Shown: positions 13,790 to 24,757 of the stretch, piece by piece
How positions within the stretch are numbered: position 1 is the stretch's first letter
Layout of the letters: each line of letters starts with the position of its first letter
Origin: Polymyxa betae
Taxonomy: Eukaryota; Endomyxa; Phytomyxea; Plasmodiophorida; Plasmodiophoridae
Reading direction: 5' to 3'
DNA length: 53,911 nt
Assembly (NCBI GenBank): GCA_003693705.1
Contig: RBZT01000650.1
Span: forward strand, 1-53,911
Program-made: the position numbers and the translations under genes
Notes under the pieces: generated by a model
Told to the model about the DNA's origin: nothing
Database searches by the model: none
What the model saw: only the letters and a program-made list of their open reading frames with translations

Positions 13790-15332
13790 CTACTGCTGAG
13801 CTTTCGCCAGCATGGCCTCGCGTTTGGCTTGAAGAGCAGCGGCAAGGTCATCATCGATATAAGCTGTTCCCCTCGAATTCAGCGGCATGCCCTGGTCTCC
13901 ACCGAGCAGCTTCACATCATGCATGTCGTAGAATTTGACAACTTCTTCTTGGTCGTCGTTGGTCACCAATGTCACATTCTCGCCAGCATCGGTCATCTCC
14001 AAGATCCGATACTTTTTGAATTTCGAAACTTGTGGGGCCCAATTCACGATCTCAAGGCGACGGAAAGCAATTTCCGATCCCGACCTCAGCGACTTCAAAT
14101 CGCTGATCGAAGCGATCGATTCACAATGCGCTTGGAATGTGTCATCATCAGACTCGGGGGTGCTGTGCTGCATACCAAAACGACCAAGAGTCCGGGGAGC
14201 GAAAAAGTTGACACCACGAGTGGAGATCGTCTCAAGAAGCGCTGCTTGGTCATCATCCTCGCCCGCATTCATATCAGCATCGAAATCACCGGCCTCAGTT
14301 AACGCTGATCGCACTGCTTCAGATTCCACAGCAGAATCTAACCGCTTTCTTGGACTATCGTGCGAACGCATCTCGACGGCACTATCGTTTGCTGCATCAA
14401 GAGCCTTTTCAGTTTGCGCGTCATCAGGAGTCGACGACTGCTCCAAGACGAGTCCTTGAACAGCATTCAATCTTCTTGGGATACGGATCGGAATAGAATT
14501 AGGCTGCGAGAGCGGCGGAGATTTGAAGAAAAAGCTCCCAAGTTTCTTAGCACGTTCAATACTCTTCCCATCACGTGCAGCACATAAAGGCGTTGCGGTC
14601 TCTGCAGGCACCGCATCCAGATTCCCATCTTTACCATCAAACCGAAAGTGCCCTAAACCGATAACATCAATCAAGCCCAAACAAATTTCAACCTATAATC
14701 AGACCTTTGGGCAAAGCTTTCACAGCGCCTGTAGCCAATGACACGCGAGAAAACGATTGAGGCTGTTGAGATCTAAGTACTGCCGCCGACGGTTTTAACG
14801 TGGATGCAGACTTTGCCGGTTTTGAAGCCATTTCAGGTTGATCGACAGGTTGTGAATTCTCAGAAACCTGATTCATAGCTGGAACATCCGAGTTCGAAGA
14901 GTCGGTGGTAATAGCAACTCCGCCCGGCGATGGTTTCACACTGAGTTTGATCCTTTTCACCTTGGTCTTCTTCGACAGTTTCCGTAAATCGCGCTGCTTC
15001 TGACGACGGGCCCGGTGCCTCTCGATTTTCTTTAAGGCTCGTTCGTCACTCGGCTCAGGTTGCTTGGATGGCTCGGGCTGCTTGGCGGTCACAGCGACGA
15101 TAGTGAGCATATCCTCATCGCGAATAATAGCGGCGCTTTCGCCCTGGTCAATGGTAAAACCACCCAACTCAATCCGCACGCCGATATCTGGGACGCCGGC
15201 GAAATACCGATTACGAATCAGGGCAGAGACATCGGCAATTGTATTCAGGTCTGGCAGCAGAATCAAGCAGGAGCGCGGTAAGGCCAATCCAGTCAAGTCA
15301 CTGGAGAACGACAGTCGAATTCGACGCGTCAT
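13790..15332 (-). CDS. COIL: Coilin, Cajal-body scaffold protein
   Basis: Two exons (15332-14705 and 14652-13790; 52-nt intron) encode 496 residues with the coilin layout. The N-terminal ubiquitin-like self-association domain (residues 1-80) reads IRLSFS, LPDLNTIADVSALIRNRY, GVRIELGGF, AAIIRDED, matching the LLVDLN, LISLIRQRF, LYLEGG, LVRDND of human coilin. A long basic, low-complexity middle contains KKIERHRARRQKQRDLRK, a likely nuclear localisation signal, and many Ser/Asp. The C-terminal atypical Tudor-like domain reads GSEIAFRRLEIVNWAPQV then KFKKYRILEM, like GDRIAFKLLELTSSYSPDV in human coilin. Coilin nucleates Cajal bodies, where spliceosomal snRNPs mature. Its start lies about 370 bp from that of the divergent LRRCC1 gene. 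I know of coilin mainly from animals and plants, so its presence in a possible fungal relative is notable. Confidence 0.8.
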
Positions 15333-15706
15333 GTCAACGCGTCAACCCAGTCTGTTGCACAGTTAGACTCGCTGACAATGCAACATTGCTTGTGAATCGG
15401 CTGAGCGGGCGCGTCTCTTTAAAAGATGGATTGGGGTGCGCAAAGAAAAAGTCAGAACATTATTTTAAAAAAGCCCGTGGCTTTTCACCAAAGTTTCAAA
15501 AAACAATTTTCTGAAACCTGCCCCTTCGAAGCCGGGCTGCACCGTCACTCAGCAATTCCCTGTTTACGTTAGCAGCTGCTGATTGAATCGTTTCAGAGGC
15601 TGCTTGACGATGTTAGATCATTCTCGATATGAGCTGGTCGAAGGCGCATCGCGAGGCCTTTGTCTTAACCTAGGTGCACCTGGAGGACAGCAGCAGATTC
15701 AGTCTA

Positions 15707-18204
15707 ATGGCGCCAGTTTCGCTACAGAAAATGGCGTCTGGCATTGTCCTTATGCCAGAGGCTTTGGCTATCCATGACCCAGCTGCTGTGTCCACTATCA
15801 ATCTTCACAGCAATAAGATAATCAAGATCGAAGGCCTGCAGAGATTTTCGAATCTGCGCCTTTTGAACTTATCATCAAATCGAATCGACAGCATTATTGG
15901 ATTGACCGGATTGGTTAACTTGGAGTCGTTAAATTTATCGACAAATAGAATCACGATTGTAACTGGCTTAAACGATCTCATTCATTTGAAGAAACTGTTG
16001 TTATCTTATAATGAGATTTCCAGCCTGGTTGGACTAGGACAAGGTTGTTTTCAGCCTACGAATCCCTGTCTTCACACTTTAGAGCTACATGGCAATAACA
16101 TTGCTGATTTCGACCAGTTTCGTTTTCTGGAGCATCTGCATTCTCTGCGCTGCCTGAGTTTACGCAACGAGTCTCACTCTAATCCGATCTGTTGCTTGCC
16201 AAACTACAATAGCGGAATTCAGCAGATTCTGCCACAAATTGCTGTTTTAGACAGCGGATCGCCTGTTTTTTTCACGCCCCGAATCGATAATGCAATGCAA
16301 CTGGTTCGATCGCGATCTCGGCATCCGCCTGATTATTCCCTCTCAGCTGTGGAACATATGATGCAAGAAGCTCGAATCGAATCGCTAGAATCAAAGTTAG
16401 ACATCTTCATGGCGATGCAAGCTGCGGCTAATAAGCAGGCACGCTCAGATGTTGTCCCAGGAGAGCCTTCTTCACCTGTCGCAGAACACAGCTCGTCTTC
16501 CAGGGTGACTTACAAAGACGCCGAGGTCGTCACTGAACACAAAACTGTTGAACAAAAGGATGTCGAGGTTCTTACTGATCAGGACAGAATTGAACTTCGA
16601 AACGTATTAGTCGGTCCTGATGATGAGATTGTGTACAAAGACGCCCAGGTTCTCACAGACCAGAGGATCGAACAAGTTGATGCTGCTGTCCTTGCTGAGT
16701 TTAGAATCGAGAAGAGGAATGCCGAAGTTTTGACCGACGATGATGCCCGGCTGTCGAAAACGCAAGCCGAATTGCAAGATGCTATCTCTCGATTTGCTGC
16801 GATTGAGAATAGCCTGAGAACTCAACTAACATCAGCGCATGATTTCATTAAAGAATCTGCCGTGCAGACCAAAGATACGATGTCCGAAATGAATCAACTT
16901 AAAGAACGCGAAGGAAGTCTGTCGAAGCAACTGGAATCTTCCCGGCGTGTTATTGAGAAGCTACAAATGGCACTTGCTAAGCAAAACGAAGAAGAAAGTG
17001 ACAAATTTTTGGAACTGAAAAAATTGCAGCAAAAAGAAGCATCTCTTTGTAAAGAATTGGAAGAATCTAGACATCTGATAGAAAAGTTAGAGGTCAATTC
17101 AAATCAAATGCAGCGTCAATACGAGAATGAATTAGAGAGACTGAATAGGTACCAGTTAGATCTGGAATCAAACTGTCAGAAATTATCTCAAGATCGAGCT
17201 GCGCTGAAAGAATTGACTAAGAGTGCACTTCAAAAGCAGAAGAAGCTATGCAATGAGATTGAAACTTATAAGCACGGGAAGGAACGCCAAGAACGGGATC
17301 ATGAAACCGCATTAGAATCGCACAAGCAACAAATAAGTGATCTCAAGCGCCAGCTTGATGCGTCTGTTTGTCGTGTCGAATCGCTCAGTCAGAAAGAGTC
17401 GTCATTGGCAGAGGTAGCAGTACCTTGCTTTTACCTTCGGGGTTCTAATAATTGCAGGAAATACAATCTGCAAAATCTACTATCGAGCGACAGTCGATTC
17501 AGATCGCAAATCTCACCGAACGCCTAAGATTGAGCGTTGAAGAGAATCACGATTTGCAATCACAACTTCAGGAATCAAAAGAGTCTGTAATAACGAACAT
17601 GACGGCAAGTGGCAGCTTCTTCCCTATTTGACCTTTTATTGAATTTCATCAGATTTTAGAAGATCATTCGATGCATATTAAGGAACTGAAACGGGTAGTT
17701 CGGGAATTGACTAAGGAGAAGGATGAATGGAGGCATGTAGAAGATTCGTTATATCAGCGCATTGAGGACTACCGAGAACGATGCCATGATGCTGAGAATA
17801 GTTTACGAGATTGTCAAGAAATAATCGAGTCATCCCGAGCTGAAAGCAAAGAGTTTGAATCCGTAGTGAAAGATCTGCAGAAAGAGATTGAGCAACGCGA
17901 TCGTGCAAGAGATTCTATCTTGGATGAGCTAAAGAGCGTTAAAGGTCGATATGATGAAACAATAGATTCGCTTCGCCAGGAAATTGTTTCACTTAAAGCA
18001 AAGCTGAACGAATCTGATTCTGCTGCCATAGAATCACAGTCGAAGGCGAGAGCAGCTCAGGCTCTTGTCGCTGAAGCTAATCAGCAACGAGATGCTGCTT
18101 TATCTCGGTTACGACAGGTCGAAAGCCAAATGCGTATTCTCCTAAGCGAACAAGAACTCAGGAAGCAAGAAGCCAGAAAATTTGCCCGAATTTGGACATC
18201 ATAA
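15707..18204 (+). CDS. LRRCC1: LRRCC1/VFL1 centriolar leucine-rich coiled-coil protein
   Basis: Distal-centriole protein (VFL1 in Chlamydomonas) that marks rotational asymmetry and positions basal bodies. Exons are 15707-17413, 17458-17604 and 17653-18204, giving about 801 residues. Residues 5-190 form five or so SDS22-type LRRs (INLHSNKIIKIEGL, LNLSSNRIDSIIGL, LNLSTNRITIVTGL, LLLSYNEISSLVGL, LELHGNNIADF), then an LRR cap NPICCLPNY like NPVCRLPGY of human LRRCC1. The rest is coiled coil, with a short repeated segment rich in DAEVVTEHK/DAQVLTDQR near residues 270-345. The second intron starts with GC (gcaagt) instead of GT. ATG 15731 (MASGIVLM) is an equally good start. Human LRRCC1 is longer (about 1030), so more coiled coil may be missing here or a 3' exon overlooked. 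Confidence 0.9.
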
Positions 18205-19066
18205 AGTCGACCACGAAAGGAAACATGATGCACACTTCTAGGCCACGTTGGAATGCTTCCGGGCCACTGATCGCGGCGACATTGCAGTCATTTCTTTGGC
18301 AATGCCCACCATGCAAGATTACAGAATCAGACGGTCAGGGCTTCACATATGACGATTACAGACGTTTCACTTCGCTAAATAACAAATCAAGTTATGCAGT
18401 TCTTAGAAATGCAAAGCAAATAGCCTTCCGTCCTAAGTCTGCGATACAGACGTCATAAAACAAACGTTTATAATAAGGGCAGTAACGATTTATTTTGACA
18501 GAACATGGTAATTCCAATCATAGAAAAGTCTGGACAGATAATCCTCTATAAGCAAACATGAGAAGATGTCGGAGAGTTGACTGACACAAGGCCACGCGAA
18601 CGCTTGATGCTCAACATGATGGCCAGAATCAGAAAAACTCCAAAACCTGACCGCTAAGCACCAAAATCGAACGCAATCGTTTGACGACGATCGTAGACCA
18701 TATGCTAATATAGCTCTTCAATCAATTTTGCATCTCGACCCAATAACATAGACAATTTAAGGTGTCCATGTCGTGAAAAGGGTTTCGATGCCGGGCATGC
18801 ACGTACGTGAAATGGCTTCATACGATCGCATCGAAAGATGAAGCTATTGCACTGGGCAGAAGAAACCCAAATGGAATCTGAGAACGTGGGACTGACGAGA
18901 GCACGGCGGACTCTTCCGGCGATACAAAATCCGTAACGCAGTCCGAATCATATTAATGATAGGAATGGGCCTCATATATTCAATTTAGACAGTAATGAGT
19001 AAGTAATCCAAAGAAAATTTAAACAGTGAATCATAGGACGCCTGAACTCAAACGCGTCCATCTTCT
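18205..19066. other. Intergenic between convergent LRRCC1 and AOX
   Basis: No long frame and no exon chain I trust. On the minus strand near 18500-18660 a frame reads a hydrophobic run GFGVFLILAIMLSI followed by KRSR, possibly a tiny membrane peptide, but it has no defined start. Otherwise presumably 3' UTR of both genes. Confidence 0.4.
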
Positions 19067-20317
19067 TTACGCATGTCCTTTTTCATGAACACTGGTGAAC
19101 TGATTGCAGCTTAACAATATTCCGTCCACTGATAAAAGAGCAGTCAGCAGTACCTATCGATGTCCTTGCGCTTGTACTTTTCTGCTAGATGATGGTTGAA
19201 ATCTCGATGCATACACTGGATTCTTTCAGCAAGCGTAAACATCGTTCAATAATACATCTACCTCATCAGCGCGAACGTGTAAAATCACGTCACGTCTAGA
19301 AACAATGGTTAAAAAGATCTCCAGAAATTCCACATAATAACATACAAGCGAGCGCTTTCAGGAAGATTGTAATATCGCTTAGCAAATTCAGGCACGTCAA
19401 CGTTAGCAAGCGCTCCAGAATCCACTGCTTTCAGATATGCAGTATACGCTGCATGGGCCTCCTCTTCCACTAAGAATCTTTAATTTGCATTAACAAGGAA
19501 GGGATTGAGCAAATTACAGTATCCGACGAGACGATGGGCAGCACGACCAGAAACCGCATAGAGCGCAGAGTACGACAACAGATAGCCGAACTGAGCGCAC
19601 AGGACTAGCCAACGTTCCACTCGGGTCGGTTTCGTAATAAACATCCAGATTAGCAGATGCATGCGTTCGTTTTCTGCTTCTTCCTGAAGCGGATTGATCC
19701 AGCCATTATCTCGATGCATTCCTCTTAAGCTGCGAAGATGACGATGAAACGCCCCAACAATTCCTACACTCTTTAGTCGAGCGCTTTCTTGTTTGAAGAT
19801 ATCGTACCAGGAACAGCTGCGACAGCTTCACAAACATTTAGCATTCGGAATGAATTGAACATAAATGTGTTTACTTTCAAGCACGACGGCATGGTGTCCA
19901 TAACGTTCGCGGAAGAACATGTGGGTGACAACACGAAGACGTCGCATCACGCCGAGTGCCAAACGATCGACCCAATCACGAGGCTCGTAGTGCATTGGGG
20001 CGTCCAGTGACTCCAGTTCTTTCTTGGTGACACTGGCGAGCTTCACTACGCCTTCATGATCAGCAAGCGCCAAAGGGCGATGACGGTTATAGGCTCGAGC
20101 AATCAGAGATTCAGCTTCAGCCGTAATCCCTAAATACAGTATCAGCTCAGACATCAACGGATAACAATTCAGTACAGTGATACGCTGGGTCAGATTGGGT
20201 GGACGACCATCGGCGCGAGAATGTTGCGGCAGCCGGCACAAGAGCTCGTGAAGCCGGTACCAGGGCCCGCGTTGTTGGCGTCAGAGCTCTCCCAAAGGAA
20301 CGACAGACGATAATCAT
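19067..20317 (-). CDS. AOX: Mitochondrial alternative oxidase
   Basis: Inner-membrane diiron ubiquinol oxidase that passes electrons to oxygen without pumping protons, bypassing complexes III and IV. The N-terminus is a classic presequence (Arg/Ala/Ser-rich, no acids). Splicing seven or so introns of about 46-80 nt rebuilds the family motifs: VVLETVAAVPG, GGW-like DNGWINPL, the first diiron box EEAENERMHLL, HRLVGYLEEEAHAAY, and RADECMHRDFNHHLAEKY. All six predicted iron ligands (four Glu, two His) are present. The second ExxH box reads E-C-M-H rather than the common E-A-x-H. No N-terminal regulatory Cys region of the plant type is seen, as in fungal and protist enzymes. The last exon ends in KGHA and TAA at 19067. 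The promoter faces the choline-transporter-like gene. Confidence 0.95.
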
Positions 20318-20813
20318 GACTTCGAAAGGACAGTAAACCGAACGGTCGATCGAACTAGACAGACTTTGGAAGAGCGGCCCTCTTGTACACTGCTGATAAT
20401 GATACACTGATCCCCTGTGCATTTTTTACGATTAGAAAGGGATGGCTCCGGCTCGAATAACATTAATAAATCCGGGCCTGTGGCGCTTTCTAACAGATAC
20501 AATAAGTGTAAGCAAAGCGTGTCGGTTTTTATTGGATGCAACCACAATTAGTGTCATCACCAAATAAGTCCTCGTTGCTAGAATATGCTCTCGCTTACAG
20601 CAACAATACATTAAAATCAATTTGTTCGAGGGCCCAAAAAGCAGCTTTACAGCATAAAAATGTGTCAAACCGATATTGGAATGCAATGTCAAGAAATTGC
20701 TGCGAAGTGTGTCACTGTAACTATATTCCGGTTTGAAAATAAATCATGTACTGTAGATCGACGCTGCCGTACAGTACAACAATCATAACTTTGTCGCCTA
20801 AATAGCAGGCAAC
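20318..20813. other. Divergent promoter region AOX / PNS1-like
   Basis: About 500 bp between two head-to-head genes. It contains no supported exon and must hold both promoters and 5' UTRs. No obvious TATA box or palindromic operator stood out. Confidence 0.45.
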
Positions 20814-22739
20814 ATGACAAAGGCAGCTGGCGCCCGAAAGCGGGACGCGGAGCAATCTCTACTGCTTCCCAACCCCGACCCCCCGGTTCTGAAGCCTGAA
20901 AACGACCGAACTGACCCAACCTCTGGCGACTGCCACGACATCTTCTTCGCCATCCTCTTCACACTGCAACTAGGCGCCGTTATAACAGCAGGCAGTATGT
21001 TTAACAGATTGGGCCAATGGGGTCACCCCTGAATACTGTCAGCATTGACAATACCCGACTGGCTACGCCAATCGCAGTTGAAACCCAATGAGGAGATCCC
21101 ACTTCAATCACTAACGCCGGTATGGACGATGGTCATCGAGAGGCTTCGTGGGAGCTGATGTAGATGGCAGTTGGTGATTGCGACGACGGCCGCTGTTGCT
21201 TTGTCGACGGCGCTGTTCTTCGCCGCTGTTTGGCTGTATGTGTTGAGGCAGTATGCCCGACAGATTGTGCAGTTATGCCTGGCAATTACCGTCTCAACTT
21301 ATGCTGTAGCTGGGGTTCTGTCCATGGCATTAGGCCAGGTATGTAAATAGAGATCACCTGCAGAGAAACTGATAGCTTCTAGGTGATAATGGGTGTGATC
21401 TTCTTCGCAATTGCTGCCATGACTGCTATATTCTTTCTAGTGGCTCGTTCAAGAATTAAACTGGCTGTTACCACCCTTCAGGTTGGCATTTTGCACTGAT
21501 TATAGTTTGAACTACTCAGTTCATGGCTCAGATCTCTACCTCCATTATAAAATCGCATCCAGGCCCCATTGTTTGGGGATTCTTCGCTTCAGCTATTCTC
21601 TGTCTTTGGGCTTTGCTTTGGGTACACAATTTTACATTTCAAAAGATGGTGTCTTAAGTTGTTTCAGGGCGTGACAGCTCTAAGCGTTGTCTATGCAATC
21701 GCCGAGCGCCATATCTATGGGATGCGTGCCGTTCATCCCGGTCTGACCTTTTTATATATTGTGTCGTTTTTCTGGACGACGGAAGTCTTAATTAATATCA
21801 CACATGTTACTGTAAGTATCCAACTCTTTCAATGATTCTCAATCTAGAAATTTGACAACAACACTGTATCGTTTTTTGACAGCCTTTTGTGAACGTCAGC
21901 TGACACTTTGTTTCGTTTAGACAGCCGGGGTAGTTGCAAGCTGGTGGTTTAGCGGATCTTCACAACATCCAACGATGTCTTCCCTTGGACGCGCTGTAAC
22001 CACATCATTCGGCTCGATCTGTTTTGGGTCGTTGATTGTAGCTATTCTTTCTTCTTTAAGGTACGCATTCTTTAAGAAAATCTGAATTGCGATGACAAAT
22101 GTCAATAGAGCTTTATTGAATGCTGGGAGCGGAAAAGACGAAGATAGAAGCATAATTCAGGTACACAGTAAAAAATCACCCTAAATAGAGTCGAGAACCT
22201 GAATGAAGGTCTTAGGATATTCTGGGCTGCATTCTTGGGATTATAGAAAATATGGTGAAACTTTTCAATGTCTACGTCTTCTCTACAATTGCTATTAATG
22301 GAACGAGTTTCTTAACAGCAAGCAAACAGACAATGGAATTGTTCTCTAAAAGCGGAATTGACCTTATAGTCAATGACGACCTCAGCTCAATGGTATATTT
22401 TGTAATTCACAAAGTCTGCATCTCCGACTCATCATCGTTGCTTTTTAGGTATTGATGATTGGCGCTCTTCCTGGATTGCTAATTACCATGTGCCTGTCTG
22501 CCCTGACGTTGCTGGTTTTCAACGTGCCAACAGACGATTTAATCCCAGCAGCTCTGCTATGCGGAGTGCTCGGTCTTCTTGTTGTCATGACTGTCGTTAG
22601 CGTGCTTCGTAGCTGTGTAGCCACCATCTTCGTCTGCTGGGCGCAAGATCCGGCTGCACTGTATCGCTCACACACGAACCAGTACATTCAATTACGAACA
22701 GCTATGGAGCATATTCGCCCCGAGGCACTCACTCTGTAA
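20814..22739 (+). CDS. PNS1: Choline-transporter-like protein (SLC44/Pns1 family)
   Basis: Polytopic plasma-membrane or organelle protein of the CTL family, implicated in choline or ethanolamine uptake in animals; the yeast homologue Pns1 has no settled function. The start MTKAAGARKRDAEQ opens a hydrophilic cytosolic tail ending DCHDIFFAILFTLQLG, the first membrane helix. After short introns, further helices follow: VIATTAAVALSTALFFAAVW, a MALGQ/VIMGV pair, GPIVWGFFASAILCLWALLW, FLYIVSFFWTTEVL. The family hallmark TAGVVASWWF and TTSFGSICFGSLIVAI comes next, then VKLFNVYVFSTIAINGTSF and GIDLIVNDDL. The final exon (about 22449-22739) holds the last two helices and an ALYRSH tail. At least eight exons, nearly all in one frame order. 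Exact boundaries near 21000-21170 and 21835-21925 are not settled. Confidence 0.9.
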
Positions 22740-22868
22740 TAAATAGTTATTAGATTGCATTGGGTGGCTGTTTACAGATCATTGCTGGAGCAGAGGCCGC
22801 CTCCAAATCTGCAATGGAAGGCCAGTCTGAGTTCGATTGACGTTACCTGCAGCTTCAGGACAAGATTA

Positions 22869-24733
22869 ATGAGTAGTATCGATGAGATCTATCTAGCACA
22901 GCATCTGTTCGAGCAGCGCCGCTTCCAGGAATGCATGGACCGATGCGGGAAGCTGCTGCAGGCTAACAGCCTGGACCAAGCCGCCTGGTTTCTGAAACTA
23001 CGGGCCATCACCGAACGGGATCTCATTGATGATTCCGATCTCGAGCCTGAAGGCATTGCTGAGATGCTGCTTGATGAGAACGCCCTAGCTGGGGATTCTG
23101 CTCGTCCTGGAACTTCATTGCAGCGTCCGTTGACAGCAGCACAAGGATTACGTCCCATGACTGGAATGCAACGATTAAACACAGGGTTCGCACGCCCAAC
23201 CACCACGTATAGATATTGGCTTTTCCCGTTCTGTAAATCAGCTAAATATTTTAATAGGGCGAGACTGGGGACGGCTACCGATAGTGTAAAGCAGACTTTG
23301 CAATCAGGCCGTCCCGGAACATCTAGACCCATAACCGTGGCTGGAAGACAAATCCGGCTAGGGACCCAATCAATGCTTCTTGCTGCAGACAATGATAACT
23401 TTATTAACTCGATGCAAATAGACATTGAAAAGTTCACAAAACGCCCCGTAAGTTCTTGATTCGGGGTTATCGGATCCGCTTACATAGGTTTAGGCATTGG
23501 CGATGTCTCTATGCGATTATCTCTTGTACGTTGACCACAACCCGAAGAAGGTTGGACTCATTTTCACGAACATTGCCCAAAAATGTTTACAACACGATTT
23601 TGGCCAGGCTCTGGAACTTGCAATCGTCTGCGTTAAGACAGCCAGTGAAGCCAAATGGTGGTGGCATTCCAGGGCAGGCAAAGCATATTACCAGATGGGA
23701 ATGTTTCGGGAAGCTCAGTCTCACTTCAAGTACGAATCAGCTGTTTACAAGATGTTGCTGGCTCATGATTGTTGATAGGCTGTCATTGCAGAATCAGGAA
23801 ATGGTATCCGTCATGATCGATTTGGGAAAAGTGTTTCTCCGCATGGATCAACCTAATAGCGCCCTGGATACTTATCAACGAGGATTGGACTCACATCCAG
23901 GCGAAACAATACTATATCTGGTAAGCGCTAGGGTCCATCAAACGCTGAACGATTTTGAAAAGGCAGGCGAATTCTTGCGAAAGGTGGCCTTTGTGTCTAT
24001 ATTGAATGCCACTTTATCAATGAGTTTCAATCAGGTTTTACAACGCGATGCTTCAAATGTCGAAGCCATCGCAAGTATTGCTGGCCATTACTTTTATAGC
24101 GACCAGCCTGAGATTGCATTACGGTTCTATCGCCGATTGCTTCAGATGGGTGTCAACAACGCAGAGCTGTGGGCGAATATTGGTTTATGCTGTTTCTACT
24201 GCTCGCAGTATGATATGACCTTATCGTGTTTTGAGCGAGCCCTGTCGTTAGCTGACGACTCCAATATGGCAGACGTTTGGTATGTGGACATCATGACGCA
24301 TCCGAAACTGGTATTAACTGGGACTCATTACAGGTATAATATCAGCCATATTGCCATCGGAATAGGCGATCTCTCCCTAGCAATCCAGGCCTTAAAGATT
24401 TGTATCTCCATCGATGCAAATCACGCCGAAGCCTTCAATAACCTGGGCGTGCTCGAACTTCGAAGAGGCTCACGTCAACAAGCCTGTTCCTATTTCGAGA
24501 TTGCTTCAGATCTGGCGAATTTCCATTTTGAGCCTTTTTTCAACTCAGGTACGCCCACATATGCAGCAACGAAATTAATTCAAAAATACGTATCATTAGC
24601 GCTGGTTTCGGAGGCAGTAGGAGATCGTCAAAAGAGTTGGGACATGGTTTCCAAAGCTCTGAAGGCGCTCCCGCAACATCCTGATTCACTCGAGCTGAAA
24701 GATCGGTTGATAAACGAATTTATTTCAGCTTGA
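22869..24733 (+). CDS. TTC8: BBS8/TTC8, BBSome subunit
   Basis: TPR subunit of the BBSome, the coat that carries membrane proteins out of cilia with IFT trains. The N-terminus (MSSIDEIYLAQHLFEQRRF) begins the first TPR. A Pro/Thr/Arg-rich linker follows with repeated RPGTS, RPTT and RPITVAGR, the same composition as the ARPITQ linker of human BBS8. Downstream: WWHSRAGKAYYQMGMFREAQ, VFLRMDQPNSALDTYQRGL, the almost invariant FYSDQPEIALRFYRRLLQMG, LCCFYCSQYDMTLSCFERAL, and HAEAFNNLGVLELRRGSRQQ. At least eight exons with introns of about 45-60 nt; one separates ADVWY from NISHIAIGIGDLSLA. BBS genes are lost in most fungi, even some with flagella, so an intact copy is informative. Its stop lies 24 bp from that of CFAP52 on the other strand. 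Confidence 0.95.
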
Positions 24734-24757
24734 TAAAAGTTATGTATCATCATAGAG

